Origin: Chloroflexi bacterium AL-N1
Lineage (GTDB): Bacteria; Chloroflexota; Chloroflexia; Chloroflexales; Roseiflexaceae
Reading direction: 5' to 3'
Assembly (NCBI GenBank): GCA_013122435.1
Contig: WYDT01000007.1
Coordinates: forward strand, 186,001 to 250,000
DNA: 64,000 nucleotides
The notes beneath the pieces were generated by a model. The model did not search any database. It saw only the letters and a program-made list of their open reading frames with translations, and was not told the DNA's origin. Position 1 is the first letter of the stretch, and each line of letters begins with the position of its first letter. Both the position numbers and the translations under genes were made by a program. Below, piece by piece: positions 9,374 through 17,971 of the stretch.

Positions 9374-11272
9374 ATGAATATCATTTCGCTTGAATCGATC
9401 TCAAAACAATTTGTTGAACACCCCCTCCTCAGGGATATCACGTTTGGTATCACCGCTGGCGAGCGGGTTGGTGTGGTAGGAATCAATGGGAGTGGTAAAA
9501 CCACGTTATTGAAAATAATTGCTGGTGTTGAAGAAGCCGACAGTGGCCGCGTCAGCCGTGCACGCGATCTGCGGGTAGCGTATCTCTCTCAGAATCCCCA
9601 GCTTGATCTCGAGTTGACTGTGATTGAGCAGGTGTTTCAGGGGGATGCGCCACAGATGCAGTTGCTACGAACCTATGAACATACGGCAGCGGCACTCGCA
9701 CGCACACCTGATGATACCGCGTTGCAGGAACAGGTCACTGAACTGGTCAATGATATGGATGCTGCTGCTGCATGGAGTCTTGAGCAAGAAGCACGTACCA
9801 TTCTCTCTCGTCTTGGTATTGTGGAGCTGGATGCGCGTGTTGGCACTCTTTCCGGTGGTCAACGCAAACGAGTGGCCATGGCGGCATCGTTAATCTTTCC
9901 TGCGGATTTCTTGATTCTCGATGAGCCGACCAACCATATCGACACCGAAACGGTCTCGTGGCTAGAAGGGTTTCTGTCGCGCACCACTGCAGCGCTCTTA
10001 CTTGTTACACACGACCGTTATTTTCTTGATCGGGTCGTACATCGCATTGTCGAAGTAGATAATGGTAGTGTCTATAGTTACACGGGCAATTATCAACGCT
10101 TTCTCGAACTCCAAGCGGAACGGGCTGCCCAACAGGTCAACACTGAATCACGTCGTCAAACGATCCTCAAAAAAGAGATGGTGTGGCTGCGACGTGGTGC
10201 TCAGGCACGTACCACCAAACAGCAAGCTCGGATTGATCGTATCAATGAGATGCAAGCCGCGACGCCCGAAGCCCAGCGTGGTGACATCGAAATCTCGGTT
10301 GAGTCGCGTCGCCTCGGGAAAAAGATTATCGAGTTACAGGGCATCTCGCATTATTTTGATGACCGCTGCCTGATCGATCAACTTGATTTGTCTATCGCAA
10401 ACCGTGAACGTTTGGGAATAGTTGGCCCAAATGGGAGCGGCAAAACGACCCTGCTGAATCTGATTGCAGAACGGTTGACCCCCACAAGTGGGACTATTGA
10501 TATCGGTGAAACTGTTCATATTGCGTACTATGATCAGGAAAGCGTCGCACTCGATGAGGCGCAACGGGTGATCGATTATGTGAAAGAAGGGGCCGAGATG
10601 TCACGCACTGGCGAGGGATCGCTGGTTTCAGCGACTCAGATGCTGGAGCGCTTTCTCTTCCCCTCAGATAGCCACTATACGCGTATTGAAAAACTCTCGG
10701 GTGGTGAGCGGCGTAGATTATATTTGCTACGTGTGCTGATGTCGGCACCAAACGTGTTATTGCTCGACGAGCCCACCAATGATCTTGATATTCAGACCCT
10801 GACGGTGCTCGAAGATTATCTTGACGATTTTGCTGGTGCCTTAATCGCTGTGTCGCACGACCGTTACTTCCTGGACCGTACAGCCGAACGTTTGCTGGTA
10901 TTTGAGGGTGATGGCCGTATTCTCAGTTATGCTGGGTCATATAGTTACTACGCTGAAGTTCTGGCGAGTCGGGTGGCTACGCAACAGAACGAACAGCCAG
11001 AAAAAGAACGACGTGGTGCCAGCAAAAACGGAGGCAATGCAGCCAAACCGCGCAAGCTTACATTCAAAGAACAGCGCGAATTGGGGTCATTGGAGCAGCG
11101 TGTTGCCCAACTTGAAGCGCAACAAGTCGAACTCGAAGCGCGTATTACCGCAGCGTCGGACGATTACCAAAAGCTAATGGAACTGACAACAGCGTTAGAG
11201 CACGTCGGTGCAGAGCTGGAGACCGCGCTGGAGCGTTGGGCTGAGTTGGCAGAAATCGCTGAACAGAATTAA
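9374..11272 (+). CDS. uup: ABC-F ATPase, Uup type
   Basis: A 632-residue soluble tandem ABC ATPase without membrane segments. First cassette: Walker A GINGSGKTT (about 35-43), signature LSGGQRKRV, Walker B ILDEPTNHID. Second cassette: GPNGSGKTT, signature LSGGERRRL, Walker B LLDEPTNDLD. The linker between them is long and charged, and the C-terminus is a Lys/Glu-rich coiled coil (KLTFKEQRELGSLEQRV onward), which is the DNA/ribosome-binding tail characteristic of Uup rather than EttA. ABC-F proteins act on the ribosome; Uup mutants show transposon precise-excision and ribosome-assembly phenotypes. The gene symbol is assigned by domain build only. Confidence 0.85.
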   Translation: MNIISLESISKQFVEHPLLRDITFGITAGERVGVVGINGSGKTTLLKIIAGVEEADSGRVSRARDLRVAYLSQNPQLDLELTVIEQVFQGDAPQMQLLRTYEHTAAALARTPDDTALQEQVTELVNDMDAAAAWSLEQEARTILSRLGIVELDARVGTLSGGQRKRVAMAASLIFPADFLILDEPTNHIDTETVSWLEGFLSRTTAALLLVTHDRYFLDRVVHRIVEVDNGSVYSYTGNYQRFLELQAERAAQQVNTESRRQTILKKEMVWLRRGAQARTTKQQARIDRINEMQAATPEAQRGDIEISVESRRLGKKIIELQGISHYFDDRCLIDQLDLSIANRERLGIVGPNGSGKTTLLNLIAERLTPTSGTIDIGETVHIAYYDQESVALDEAQRVIDYVKEGAEMSRTGEGSLVSATQMLERFLFPSDSHYTRIEKLSGGERRRLYLLRVLMSAPNVLLLDEPTNDLDIQTLTVLEDYLDDFAGALIAVSHDRYFLDRTAERLLVFEGDGRILSYAGSYSYYAEVLASRVATQQNEQPEKERRGASKNGGNAAKPRKLTFKEQRELGSLEQRVAQLEAQQVELEARITAASDDYQKLMELTTALEHVGAELETALERWAELAEIAEQN

Positions 11273-11280
11273 TGCTATGT

Positions 11281-11307
11281 TTGCTTATCAGATTTGTCTG
11301 GTATAAT
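11281..11307 (+). promoter_or_regulatory. Candidate promoter of the LLM oxidoreductase gene
   Basis: TTGCTT (11281-11286) and a perfect TATAAT (11302-11307) are separated by 15 bases, and ATG 11358 follows about 50 bases later. The spacer is short, so the -35 call is weak; the -10 box is convincing. Confidence 0.45.
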
Positions 11308-11357
11308 AAAAATATGACTTAGTGTAATCATGTAATTAATCTCAAGGAGTAATTGAT

Positions 11358-12128
11358 ATGGCCACATTTCGTGTTGGCACGCAATTCCATCCGCAACATA
11401 CGACCTATGCGTCGTTTGCGAGTGGTGTGCAAAAAGCCGAGGAACTCGGTGTTGACACCATCTGGAACTGGGATCACTTCTATCCATTGTATGGTGAACC
11501 GCAGGGTAATCATTTTGAGGGATGGACGACACTGACAGCCATAGCGACACTCACGAGTCGTGCCGAGATTGGCTGTCTGGTCTCGTGTAACTCCTACCGC
11601 AACCCATCGCTGCTGGCCAACATGGCCAAGACAGTTGACCATATCAGCAACGGACGTCTCATCTTTGGTATTGGTGCGGGGTGGTTTGAGCGCGACTATA
11701 CCGAGTATGGCTATGAGTTTGGTACCGCTCCTGATCGTCTGCGGGCCTTGCGTGCTGCGCTTCCGGTATTCAAGCAACGCTGGGAAGTCGAAGTTCCGCC
11801 GCCGATACGCAACCCCATCCCGATTTTGATCGGTGGTGGTGGCGAAAAGGTGACGCTCAAGCTTACGGCTCAGTATGCCAATATCTGGAATGGCTTTGGC
11901 CCAGCAGACAGCTATAAGCGCAAAAACGAAATTCTGGATAACTGGTGCCAGGAGGTGAATCGTGATCCAGCAGAGATTGAGCGCTCAATCTCTATCCAGC
12001 CGGGTGATCTTGATCATCTTGATGATCTGGCTGATGCAGGCGCAACACACTTTATCCTCGGTATGGGTGAACCATGGGATTTTGCGGCGGTTGAGCGGCT
12101 GCTGAAGTGGCGCGACTCACAGTCTTAA
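11358..12128 (+). CDS. LLM-class (F420-type) oxidoreductase
   Basis: A 256-residue TIM-barrel flavin/F420-dependent oxidoreductase of the luciferase-like monooxygenase superfamily. Features include the early WNWDHF segment, the GRLIFGIGAGWFERDY signature around residues 105-120 and the later PILIGGGGEKVTLKL motif that binds the cofactor phosphate. Short LLM proteins of this type in Chloroflexota and Actinobacteria are usually F420-dependent; the substrate is unknown. AAGGAG at 11344-11349 fixes the ATG at 11358. It has its own promoter-like sequence and a terminator hairpin downstream, so it is probably monocistronic. Confidence 0.85.
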   Translation: MATFRVGTQFHPQHTTYASFASGVQKAEELGVDTIWNWDHFYPLYGEPQGNHFEGWTTLTAIATLTSRAEIGCLVSCNSYRNPSLLANMAKTVDHISNGRLIFGIGAGWFERDYTEYGYEFGTAPDRLRALRAALPVFKQRWEVEVPPPIRNPIPILIGGGGEKVTLKLTAQYANIWNGFGPADSYKRKNEILDNWCQEVNRDPAEIERSISIQPGDLDHLDDLADAGATHFILGMGEPWDFAAVERLLKWRDSQS

Positions 12129-12154
12129 GACCTGAACATTGATATACGTTGCAG

Positions 12155-12179
12155 AGAGTCGTCATCGGCGGCTCTTTTT
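12155..12179 (+). terminator. Intrinsic terminator after the LLM gene
   Basis: A 7-bp stem (AGAGTCG 12155-12161 with CGGCTCT 12169-12175, one G-U pair) followed directly by a run of five T. Classic rho-independent structure 26 bases past the stop codon. Confidence 0.75.
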
Positions 12180-12314
12180 GTATGCGGTAATAACTTTGTA
12201 CCCCCTTCTCTAGCTACACGGTGATCACATCGAAGAATTATTAGTGCAACTCAGATCCCTCCCAAACGTATATAAGGTATGAAAGTGTAAATAAGCGTAT
12301 GGAGCAGTATACCC

Positions 12315-12842
12315 ATGCAACCTATGTATGAAACAGTCAATCGAGAGTTTCGTTGGGTTCGTCATCAGAGTGACACAAACATGTTTGAATTGGTTGATGG
12401 TCGCAACGTAGTAGCTCAACTCATATGGATCAACAATAACGAAAATCTGGTAGAAGTAAAAGCTGCATATGAGCATTGGACGTTCAAACGTACAGGTTTC
12501 TGGAAGACCCGTATCACGATACATCCGATTGGCAGTGAATCTCATAGTGCCACTTTTGAGCCAGACTGGTCTGGCGGGGGCATATTACAGATTGTCTATG
12601 GTCTCTATCAATGGAAACCTGCGAATTCCTGATCAAACAAGTGGGCCTGGGAGAATAGTACAGGTCAGCGTCTGATAGAGTTTCAGACAACCAGTATATG
12701 GGAGGTAAATGATGCTCATGTATCGATCATACCTGACTCTTCATCAGACTATGAGTCGCTTCTGCTAACGCTTGGTTGGTATCTCTTGGTACTCCACCTG
12801 CAGGACTCGGGAACGGCAGTATTACCATTGATGGCGGGATAG
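12315..12842 (+). pseudogene. Tubby/LURP-like small protein gene interrupted by an in-frame TGA
   Basis: The frame opens at ATG 12315 and would run 175 codons to TAG at 12840-12842, but codon 106 (12630-12632) is TGA. Sequence on both sides is strongly coding: YQWKPANS before, SNKWAWENSTGQRLIEFQ after. A Trp at the stop (ANSW-SNKWAW) would fit the pattern, so a single TGG-to-TGA change is the simplest reading. The protein has the alternating short beta strands and aromatic residues (YEHWTFKRTGFW, FEPDWSGGG) of LURP-one/tubby-like small proteins, but the family call is tentative. If translated as is, a 105-residue truncated protein results. Confidence 0.65.
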
Positions 12843-12902
12843 GGTTCATAGGACAAAAAACAAGGTTACCGTACTCTGCTGTTAGCCATAAGGATGAGCT
12901 TT

Positions 12903-13321
12903 ATGGGGTATCGCGATTGTACATTTCTTGAACTTCGTGAAAAAGCCGACGTTGGTTGGTTAGCAATTGTCCCAACTGGTTGTACGGAACAGCAAGGACC
13001 ACACTTACCAGTTGATTTTGATACTGGGTTCGCTGAAATACTCATGCTTGCTGTTGCTGAACGTACCACAGAACAATATGATACCCACGTCCTGGTGTTA
13101 CCTGCAATGCCATTTGGCCCAACCCCAGAACATCGCAATTTTAGAAGAGGTTATATCGATCCTCCAGTGCATGTCCATCACGCAGTGATTACCGTGATCC
13201 TTGACTCATTGGTAGCACAGGGTTTCCAATACCTTGTCATCTGGCGCGGATGTGGTGGTCATTATTTGTAAGAAGTTGTTGAGCACTTTAACCAGCGAAA
13301 ATGGAGTAGCGATCTACTAGA
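12903..13321 (+). pseudogene. Truncated creatininase-family amidohydrolase
   Basis: Codons from ATG 12903 (or 12894) encode the N-terminal half of a creatininase-type amidohydrolase: VPTGCTEQQGPHLPVDFDTG carries the metal-binding Glu/His/Asp region, and LPAMPFGPTPEH and a WRGCGGH motif follow. The frame ends at TAA 13269-13271, right after GGHYL; 16 more codons in the same frame (EVVEHFN...) still resemble the family before a second stop at 13319-13321, and the remaining ~120 residues are missing. Family proteins are about 240-260 residues, so this is a gene remnant with a nonsense change and a 3' deletion ending just before the Gfo/Idh gene. Confidence 0.7.
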
Positions 13322-13353
13322 TTAGTATCCACAATAATAGAGAGAGGTTTGGC

Positions 13354-14433
13354 ATGTGTAGAACATATCGTGTTGGGATTATTGGTCTTGGCACAATGGG
13401 ACGTCGTTATATTTCTGTTATCCAGCAGGATCCTCGCTGGGAGTTGGTATGGTTGTGTGATCGTGATTCTGTGCGATTGGAGTGGGTACAGGAACAAGTC
13501 CCTGATGCTCAGATTTCCGTCGATGCGGAGTCTTTATTCGCTGATACATCACTGGATGTTATCGGTATTTTCACACTTGCTGATGTCCGTCCTCATTTGC
13601 TACAACGAGCAATAGAGTCCGGCAAACATGTGATTGCAGAGAAACCCCTTGCGGCAACTTTGGATGAAGAATGGCAACTCCTTGACTATATTGAAGCAAG
13701 TGATCGGCTGGTTACGGTAAATATGTTTAACCGTAATGCCTGGTATCACAGAGATATTCAGAACTTCATTGCTCAGGGTGAAATTGGCGATCTGGCGATA
13801 CTGCGTATTTCTCATCAGACTCCTGGTTTGATGCCCACGGAAGGTCAGGCCCCTGAAGGCGCACCGTTTCATAACTGTGGCATGCACTATGTTGATGTAG
13901 CTCGGTGGTATGCCAACAGCGAATATGCTTACTGGCACGCTCAGGGTGTACGCATGTGGAATTGGCCTGAACCCTGGTGGGTAACGGTACACGGGTATTT
14001 TACGAATGATGTTGTTTTTGCTATCACACAGGGTTTTGTCTATGGTCATCTTGCACAAGCTAAGACAGAACATTGTGGATTAGAAACCATTGGGACACTT
14101 GGTATTGTACGAATGTCGCACGATTTTCGCACAGTGAGCATTGACTATCATGGTGTTAACACAACAGCGCGCAATACTGGACCATATGGTGGTAAGAAGC
14201 TGGATGTGTTATGTGCGAATTTTGCTCAATCTCTTGATGCAGGTCATCCTGTAAGCATACCATCACCACGTGATAGTGTTGTTGCGTCACAGATTTCACA
14301 GGATATGTTGGACTCTGCTACAAAACATAATCCACCAGCAGTTGGGAATGCTGAGCAGATGCAACATATTCTTGAACATCGCCGTGAGTTACGCAATCAG
14401 ATCGGCGAAATACATTCATCTATCATCATTTGA
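13354..14433 (+). CDS. Gfo/Idh/MocA family oxidoreductase
   Basis: A 359-residue NAD(P)-dependent dehydrogenase. The N-terminal Rossmann domain shows VGIIGLGTMGRRY (residues 5-17) and the conserved EKPLA motif near 95 that carries the catalytic-region Lys; the C-terminal half is the alpha/beta dimerisation domain with NCGMHYVDVARW, the usual GxHxxD-like substrate motif. Members oxidise or epimerise sugars, inositols or related polyols. ATG 13354 follows GAGAGG. It is followed 19 bases later by a small gene of unknown function in the same direction, so the two are likely cotranscribed. Confidence 0.85.
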   Translation: MCRTYRVGIIGLGTMGRRYISVIQQDPRWELVWLCDRDSVRLEWVQEQVPDAQISVDAESLFADTSLDVIGIFTLADVRPHLLQRAIESGKHVIAEKPLAATLDEEWQLLDYIEASDRLVTVNMFNRNAWYHRDIQNFIAQGEIGDLAILRISHQTPGLMPTEGQAPEGAPFHNCGMHYVDVARWYANSEYAYWHAQGVRMWNWPEPWWVTVHGYFTNDVVFAITQGFVYGHLAQAKTEHCGLETIGTLGIVRMSHDFRTVSIDYHGVNTTARNTGPYGGKKLDVLCANFAQSLDAGHPVSIPSPRDSVVASQISQDMLDSATKHNPPAVGNAEQMQHILEHRRELRNQIGEIHSSIII

Positions 14434-14452
14434 TAAAAGAAGGGAGACAGCC

Positions 14453-14863
14453 ATGCAGTTCGACAAAGAGCATATCAAGGACTACCTCATTGCCAGGTTT
14501 TTGGATACAACAAGCCTGGAATGGCATATGTGGTGCGACGTGTATGAGGACTCACTCACAGCTCTGGGATACGACTTTTTGTATGCGCTACGTTTGATAA
14601 GTCAGCGCTCTTGTGAGTTACATCTTCGTGATCATGATGGATATACCTCGATACAAGTGTCTTCTTTGATGGTAGGTGGGGAATGGCAATTACATCAATT
14701 ATACCAGGATGGATTTGCCATTCAAATCGTCTCTCCACAATTTGAAATCGCCCAGTCCGGTGGTAATCTCAACAGATACATTCAGGAGATCCGAGAACGC
14801 AAAGGTTGGTTTCTTGACGTAAAAGGTGCCGGGTTTCGCGATTGTTCGAAGAAACAGTTATGA
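14453..14863 (+). CDS. Hypothetical protein, 136 residues
   Basis: Not recognised. The small soluble protein begins MQFDKEHIKDYLIARF, has no signal peptide or membrane segment, and is rich in aromatic residues with a predicted mix of helix (N-term and C-term, e.g. LNRYIQEIRERKGWF) and strands. AGGGAGA six bases before ATG 14453 is a good ribosome site and the spacing of 19 bases from the Gfo/Idh gene suggests an operon. Ends in TGA at 14861-14863. Confidence 0.65.
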   Translation: MQFDKEHIKDYLIARFLDTTSLEWHMWCDVYEDSLTALGYDFLYALRLISQRSCELHLRDHDGYTSIQVSSLMVGGEWQLHQLYQDGFAIQIVSPQFEIAQSGGNLNRYIQEIRERKGWFLDVKGAGFRDCSKKQL

Positions 14864-15012
14864 TGTGATGCATGTCTACTTCCCACACATGTTGCCAGCA
14901 CTCACATCACGACCACAGTGATGATCATTACAACCACACAAGACCGTCGCTGTGGCAATATATGGTCCTTGTGAGGTTTCTATCCATGAGCGTGAGAACA
15001 TGCGCTGGTGTA

Positions 15013-15516
15013 CTAATTTTGCTGGCGGAAATGTGAAGGGAGAAGTGGTTGGTGTGATTTACCGTTGGTTTGATTGCTTGTCGTCTGCTCAATGATATGC
15101 AGTATTTCGTGTTCCAGCGCATTAATACCTGTACGATCTTCTTGATTAAGGTAAACTGCATCACGTATGGCATCAAACGAGAAACGTGCCTGCGTAATAT
15201 AATGTGCTTTGGTAACACCATAGCGTGGCAAAACGCCCCAAGACCATTGGTAGCTACGTTCTAGAGCGCGAAGTGTACTGAAACGAAAGACCGTTTGTAA
15301 AATGCCCTGGAAGCGATGAGGGGTCTTATAGTAAGCAAGCTGCTGGAATGAAAGTGCGTCAAAGCGTGTGGGATCATAACAAAGTGCAGGGAACGATGCC
15401 GATAATTGACTAGAAACCATGGAGTGAATAGTTTCTTGCTCATTGTTGAGTAATTGGCCAAGAGTGGGTCCGCGGGCTTTTAACCACTTCTCGAGTGTTT
15501 GCATAATATCGCTCAC
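15013..15516 (-). CDS. Hypothetical protein, about 163-167 residues
   Basis: Not recognised. The start is GTG 15516 or, more conservatively, ATG 15504; neither has a strong ribosome site. The product is soluble, aromatic-rich (FQQLAYYKTPHRF, YQWSWGVLPRYG) and contains a HEILHIIEQ segment near the C-terminus, resembling but not matching HExxH. No signal peptide. It lies alone in a region of orphan or decayed genes, convergent with the preceding hypothetical gene. Confidence 0.5.
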   Translation of the reverse strand: MSDIMQTLEKWLKARGPTLGQLLNNEQETIHSMVSSQLSASFPALCYDPTRFDALSFQQLAYYKTPHRFQGILQTVFRFSTLRALERSYQWSWGVLPRYGVTKAHYITQARFSFDAIRDAVYLNQEDRTGINALEHEILHIIEQTTSNQTNGKSHQPLLPSHFRQQN

Positions 15517-15806
15517 TTATTATCTATTTAAAAAGTCTTGTCAATCAACAGACACTGTACTCAGGCGTAATGGACGAATATGTGGGAATTATTCGGATAT
15601 TTCGTTCACGTGCTTTATGGATGAAGTCTTTTTAATTCTCAGCATTATAACATACTCTTCTCGCAAAAAGCTGTTCATTACCTGCACATAAGTGATGCAA
15701 AAGCTGCCAGTTTTTTCGTTACGCTCTATATTTGCTTGAGTAACTGCATAGAGCGATTGTGTAGTACAATAAAGTATCCATCTTAACAATGATTGAGGAG
15801 CTAACA

Positions 15807-17171
15807 ATGAATCCTGATCGACTCTGGACAACGTCGTTACAGAGCGTTCCGCAAGGTATGGCAGTTACGCGCATCCTGAGTGCCGCTCTGTCTGCGGTGG
15901 AGCCTGCTGCTGCCGTACAGCGCTTTCTGAAACGCGATGGTATGATCTTACGTGTAGGTGAACAGCACTACGATCTTACCCAGTATCAACGTGTGTTTGT
16001 CGTTGGAGCAGGCAAGGCCGGGACTCCGATGGCCCATGCTGTTGCCGATGTTCTTGGCGACTATCTGTATGATGGCTATGTGGTAGTAAAAGAGGGCCAT
16101 GCCGCCACAACCACCAGCGATCAGCTTACGATCATTGAGGCAGGACATCCCGTACCGGATGCTCGTGGTGTTGCTGGTGGTCAGCGTGTTGCTGAACTTC
16201 TGGCGCAGACCAACGAGCAGGATCTGATCATCACTGTCCTCTCAGGAGGTGGTTCAGCCCTCCTCACACTGCCCGTCGATGGGGTGAGTCTGGCCGATCT
16301 GCAATCGTTGACGTCGACCTTGCTCAGTTGTGGGGCCAGTATCGATGAGATAAATACCCTTCGTAAACACCTTGATCAGGTCAAAGGTGGTGGATTGGCC
16401 CAACTTGCCCGTCCCTCCACGTTGATTACCCTCATTCTTTCGGATGTCGTGGGTAATCCGCTCAACGTAATCGCTTCGGGACCAACCGTCCCTGATCCTA
16501 CCACCTTTGCCGATGCTCTGGCCATTATCGAGCGCTATGCTGTAGCAAATCACGTGCCTCCCTCAATTATGGAGTACCTCCAGCGTGGGCTGGCTGGTGA
16601 GTTTCCTGAAACCTTAAAACCAGACGACGCTCACAGCATCAATGTCCAGAATGTGCTGATTGGTAGTAATGAATTAGCGGCTGAATCAGCGCTAATGGCA
16701 GCTCAGACTGAAGGCTTTCACACCATGCTGTTGACAACCTTTTTACAGGGTGAGGCACGTGAAATTGGCCGTGCACTGGCCGCTATCGGGCGCGAATTGG
16801 CTGCTACGGGGCGTCCGTTGGCGCGTCCAGCGTGTGTCGTCGTTGGTGGTGAGACCACCGTCACATTGCGAGGAAGTGGCCGTGGTGGGCGCAATCAGGA
16901 GTTAGCACTGGCATCCGCCGCCGATCTGTCCGGTCTCGATGGTATCGCGCTGATTACGCTGGCTACAGATGGCGGCGATGGTCCCACCGATGCGGCAGGT
17001 GCGGTTGTGACGGGTACAACGTTGCAGCGAGCCCAAGAGATGAACCTTGATCCGGCTGATTATCTGGCACGCAATGATGCGTATCCATTCTTTGCATCAC
17101 TCGGTGACCTGTTACTACCCGGCCCAACGTACACGAATGTTAATGATCTCGCCTTTGTGTTTGCCTTTTAA
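15807..17171 (+). CDS. Glycerate 2-kinase (DUF4147/MOFRL family)
   Basis: A 454-residue kinase of the GckA/TtuD class. The N-terminal DUF4147 part contains VVGAGKAGTPMAHAV (about 65-80), GHPVPDARG and the LSGGGSALLTLPV nucleotide-binding motif; the C-terminal MOFRL domain contains GGETTVTLRGSGRGGRNQE and ATDGGDGPTDAAG. It phosphorylates glycerate at C2 to 2-phosphoglycerate, feeding glyoxylate, serine or tartronate breakdown into glycolysis. GAGGAG six bases before ATG 15807 fixes the start. Monocistronic by position; the next gene is convergent 26 bases away. Confidence 0.9.
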   Translation: MNPDRLWTTSLQSVPQGMAVTRILSAALSAVEPAAAVQRFLKRDGMILRVGEQHYDLTQYQRVFVVGAGKAGTPMAHAVADVLGDYLYDGYVVVKEGHAATTTSDQLTIIEAGHPVPDARGVAGGQRVAELLAQTNEQDLIITVLSGGGSALLTLPVDGVSLADLQSLTSTLLSCGASIDEINTLRKHLDQVKGGGLAQLARPSTLITLILSDVVGNPLNVIASGPTVPDPTTFADALAIIERYAVANHVPPSIMEYLQRGLAGEFPETLKPDDAHSINVQNVLIGSNELAAESALMAAQTEGFHTMLLTTFLQGEAREIGRALAAIGRELAATGRPLARPACVVVGGETTVTLRGSGRGGRNQELALASAADLSGLDGIALITLATDGGDGPTDAAGAVVTGTTLQRAQEMNLDPADYLARNDAYPFFASLGDLLLPGPTYTNVNDLAFVFAF

Positions 17172-17197
17172 CAGGCACGGGAATGTAGTCTGAAAAA

Positions 17198-17860
17198 TCA
17201 AAATACAGGGATAACTTCATCATCTGCAATGACATACACCTGATCGGCTGGTTCTGGCGTAACGACTGCTGTACCGGTGAAACTGCCAAACGCTGGTAGG
17301 ATGCCAACGTGTGACCCAAACCAGAAACAGGCCAACTTGATGCGTTGTTGTCCTTTGCCGGTGAGTTGGACCGCAGGGTGTAGGTGTCCGGCCAGGCCGT
17401 AACCTTTGGCAGGGTTGCCTGGTTGGTGTAATAACACGAATGGCGGAAGTGCAGACGGTGCATCGACACACGTGATGCCCCATTCGTCTGGTGGATCACC
17501 CGCGTGGTGGTCGTGGTTGCCACGCACGAGCAGCATCTCAAGCTGTGTGTGTTGTTCACACCAGGTGTGAATCGGTGCGAAGGTGGTGTCAGTGCGACCT
17601 GCACGTGCATGGAGCAGATCACCGAGGAACACCAAGCGTTGCGCTTTTGTGCGCGCAATCGTCTGGCTCAAGCGGGCGAGATCGCCAGTGGTGGAGCCTT
17701 CGGGTATCGCAATGGAATGGGCACGAAAGGTTGCGGCCTTCCCCCAATGGAGATCGGCCACAAACAGTGTCGAGGTGCGTGGCCAGAATAACGCACGTTC
17801 GGGCAGGAGGGTGACAGCTTCACCAGCAATGGTTATAGGACAATCTATCATAAACAACAT
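17198..17860 (-). CDS. pdeM: Ligase-associated DNA damage response endonuclease PdeM
   Basis: A 220-residue calcineurin-like phosphoesterase. Metal-binding motifs are visible in order: DLHWGKAATF, FLGDLLHAR, VRGNHDHHAG and AGHLHP. The DLHWGK signature and length match PdeM, the nuclease of the ligase-associated DNA damage response module (PdeM, Lhr-type helicase, exonuclease, ATP-dependent ligase). The helicase lies 1.6 kb away on the same strand, separated by an oppositely oriented HTTM gene, and the ligase begins at 63.3 kb. ATG 17860 or 17851 could be the start. Cytoplasmic. Confidence 0.85.
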   Translation of the reverse strand: MLFMIDCPITIAGEAVTLLPERALFWPRTSTLFVADLHWGKAATFRAHSIAIPEGSTTGDLARLSQTIARTKAQRLVFLGDLLHARAGRTDTTFAPIHTWCEQHTQLEMLLVRGNHDHHAGDPPDEWGITCVDAPSALPPFVLLHQPGNPAKGYGLAGHLHPAVQLTGKGQQRIKLACFWFGSHVGILPAFGSFTGTAVVTPEPADQVYVIADDEVIPVF

Positions 17861-17971
17861 TCACATCATGTTCAAAAGGTTGTACAATTATAGCCCAAAT
17901 GTCGTATTTTTTGGCGGTCAATTGCATCTGTGAGACAGGCATACGATTTTAAGTGTAATAGTAGGAACATA

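Noticed and set aside
1845-12842. TGA read as Trp genome-wide (recoding)
   Set aside because: Many clearly complete genes in the window end in TGA (e.g. 14861-14863, 44905-44907, 23230-23232), so TGA is a normal stop; the two interrupted genes are local events.
14920-15090. Possible short plus-strand frame containing AIYGPCEVSIHEREN
   Set aside because: Looks faintly protein-like but has no start codon with a ribosome site and overlaps the 3' end of a leftward gene; too weak to call.
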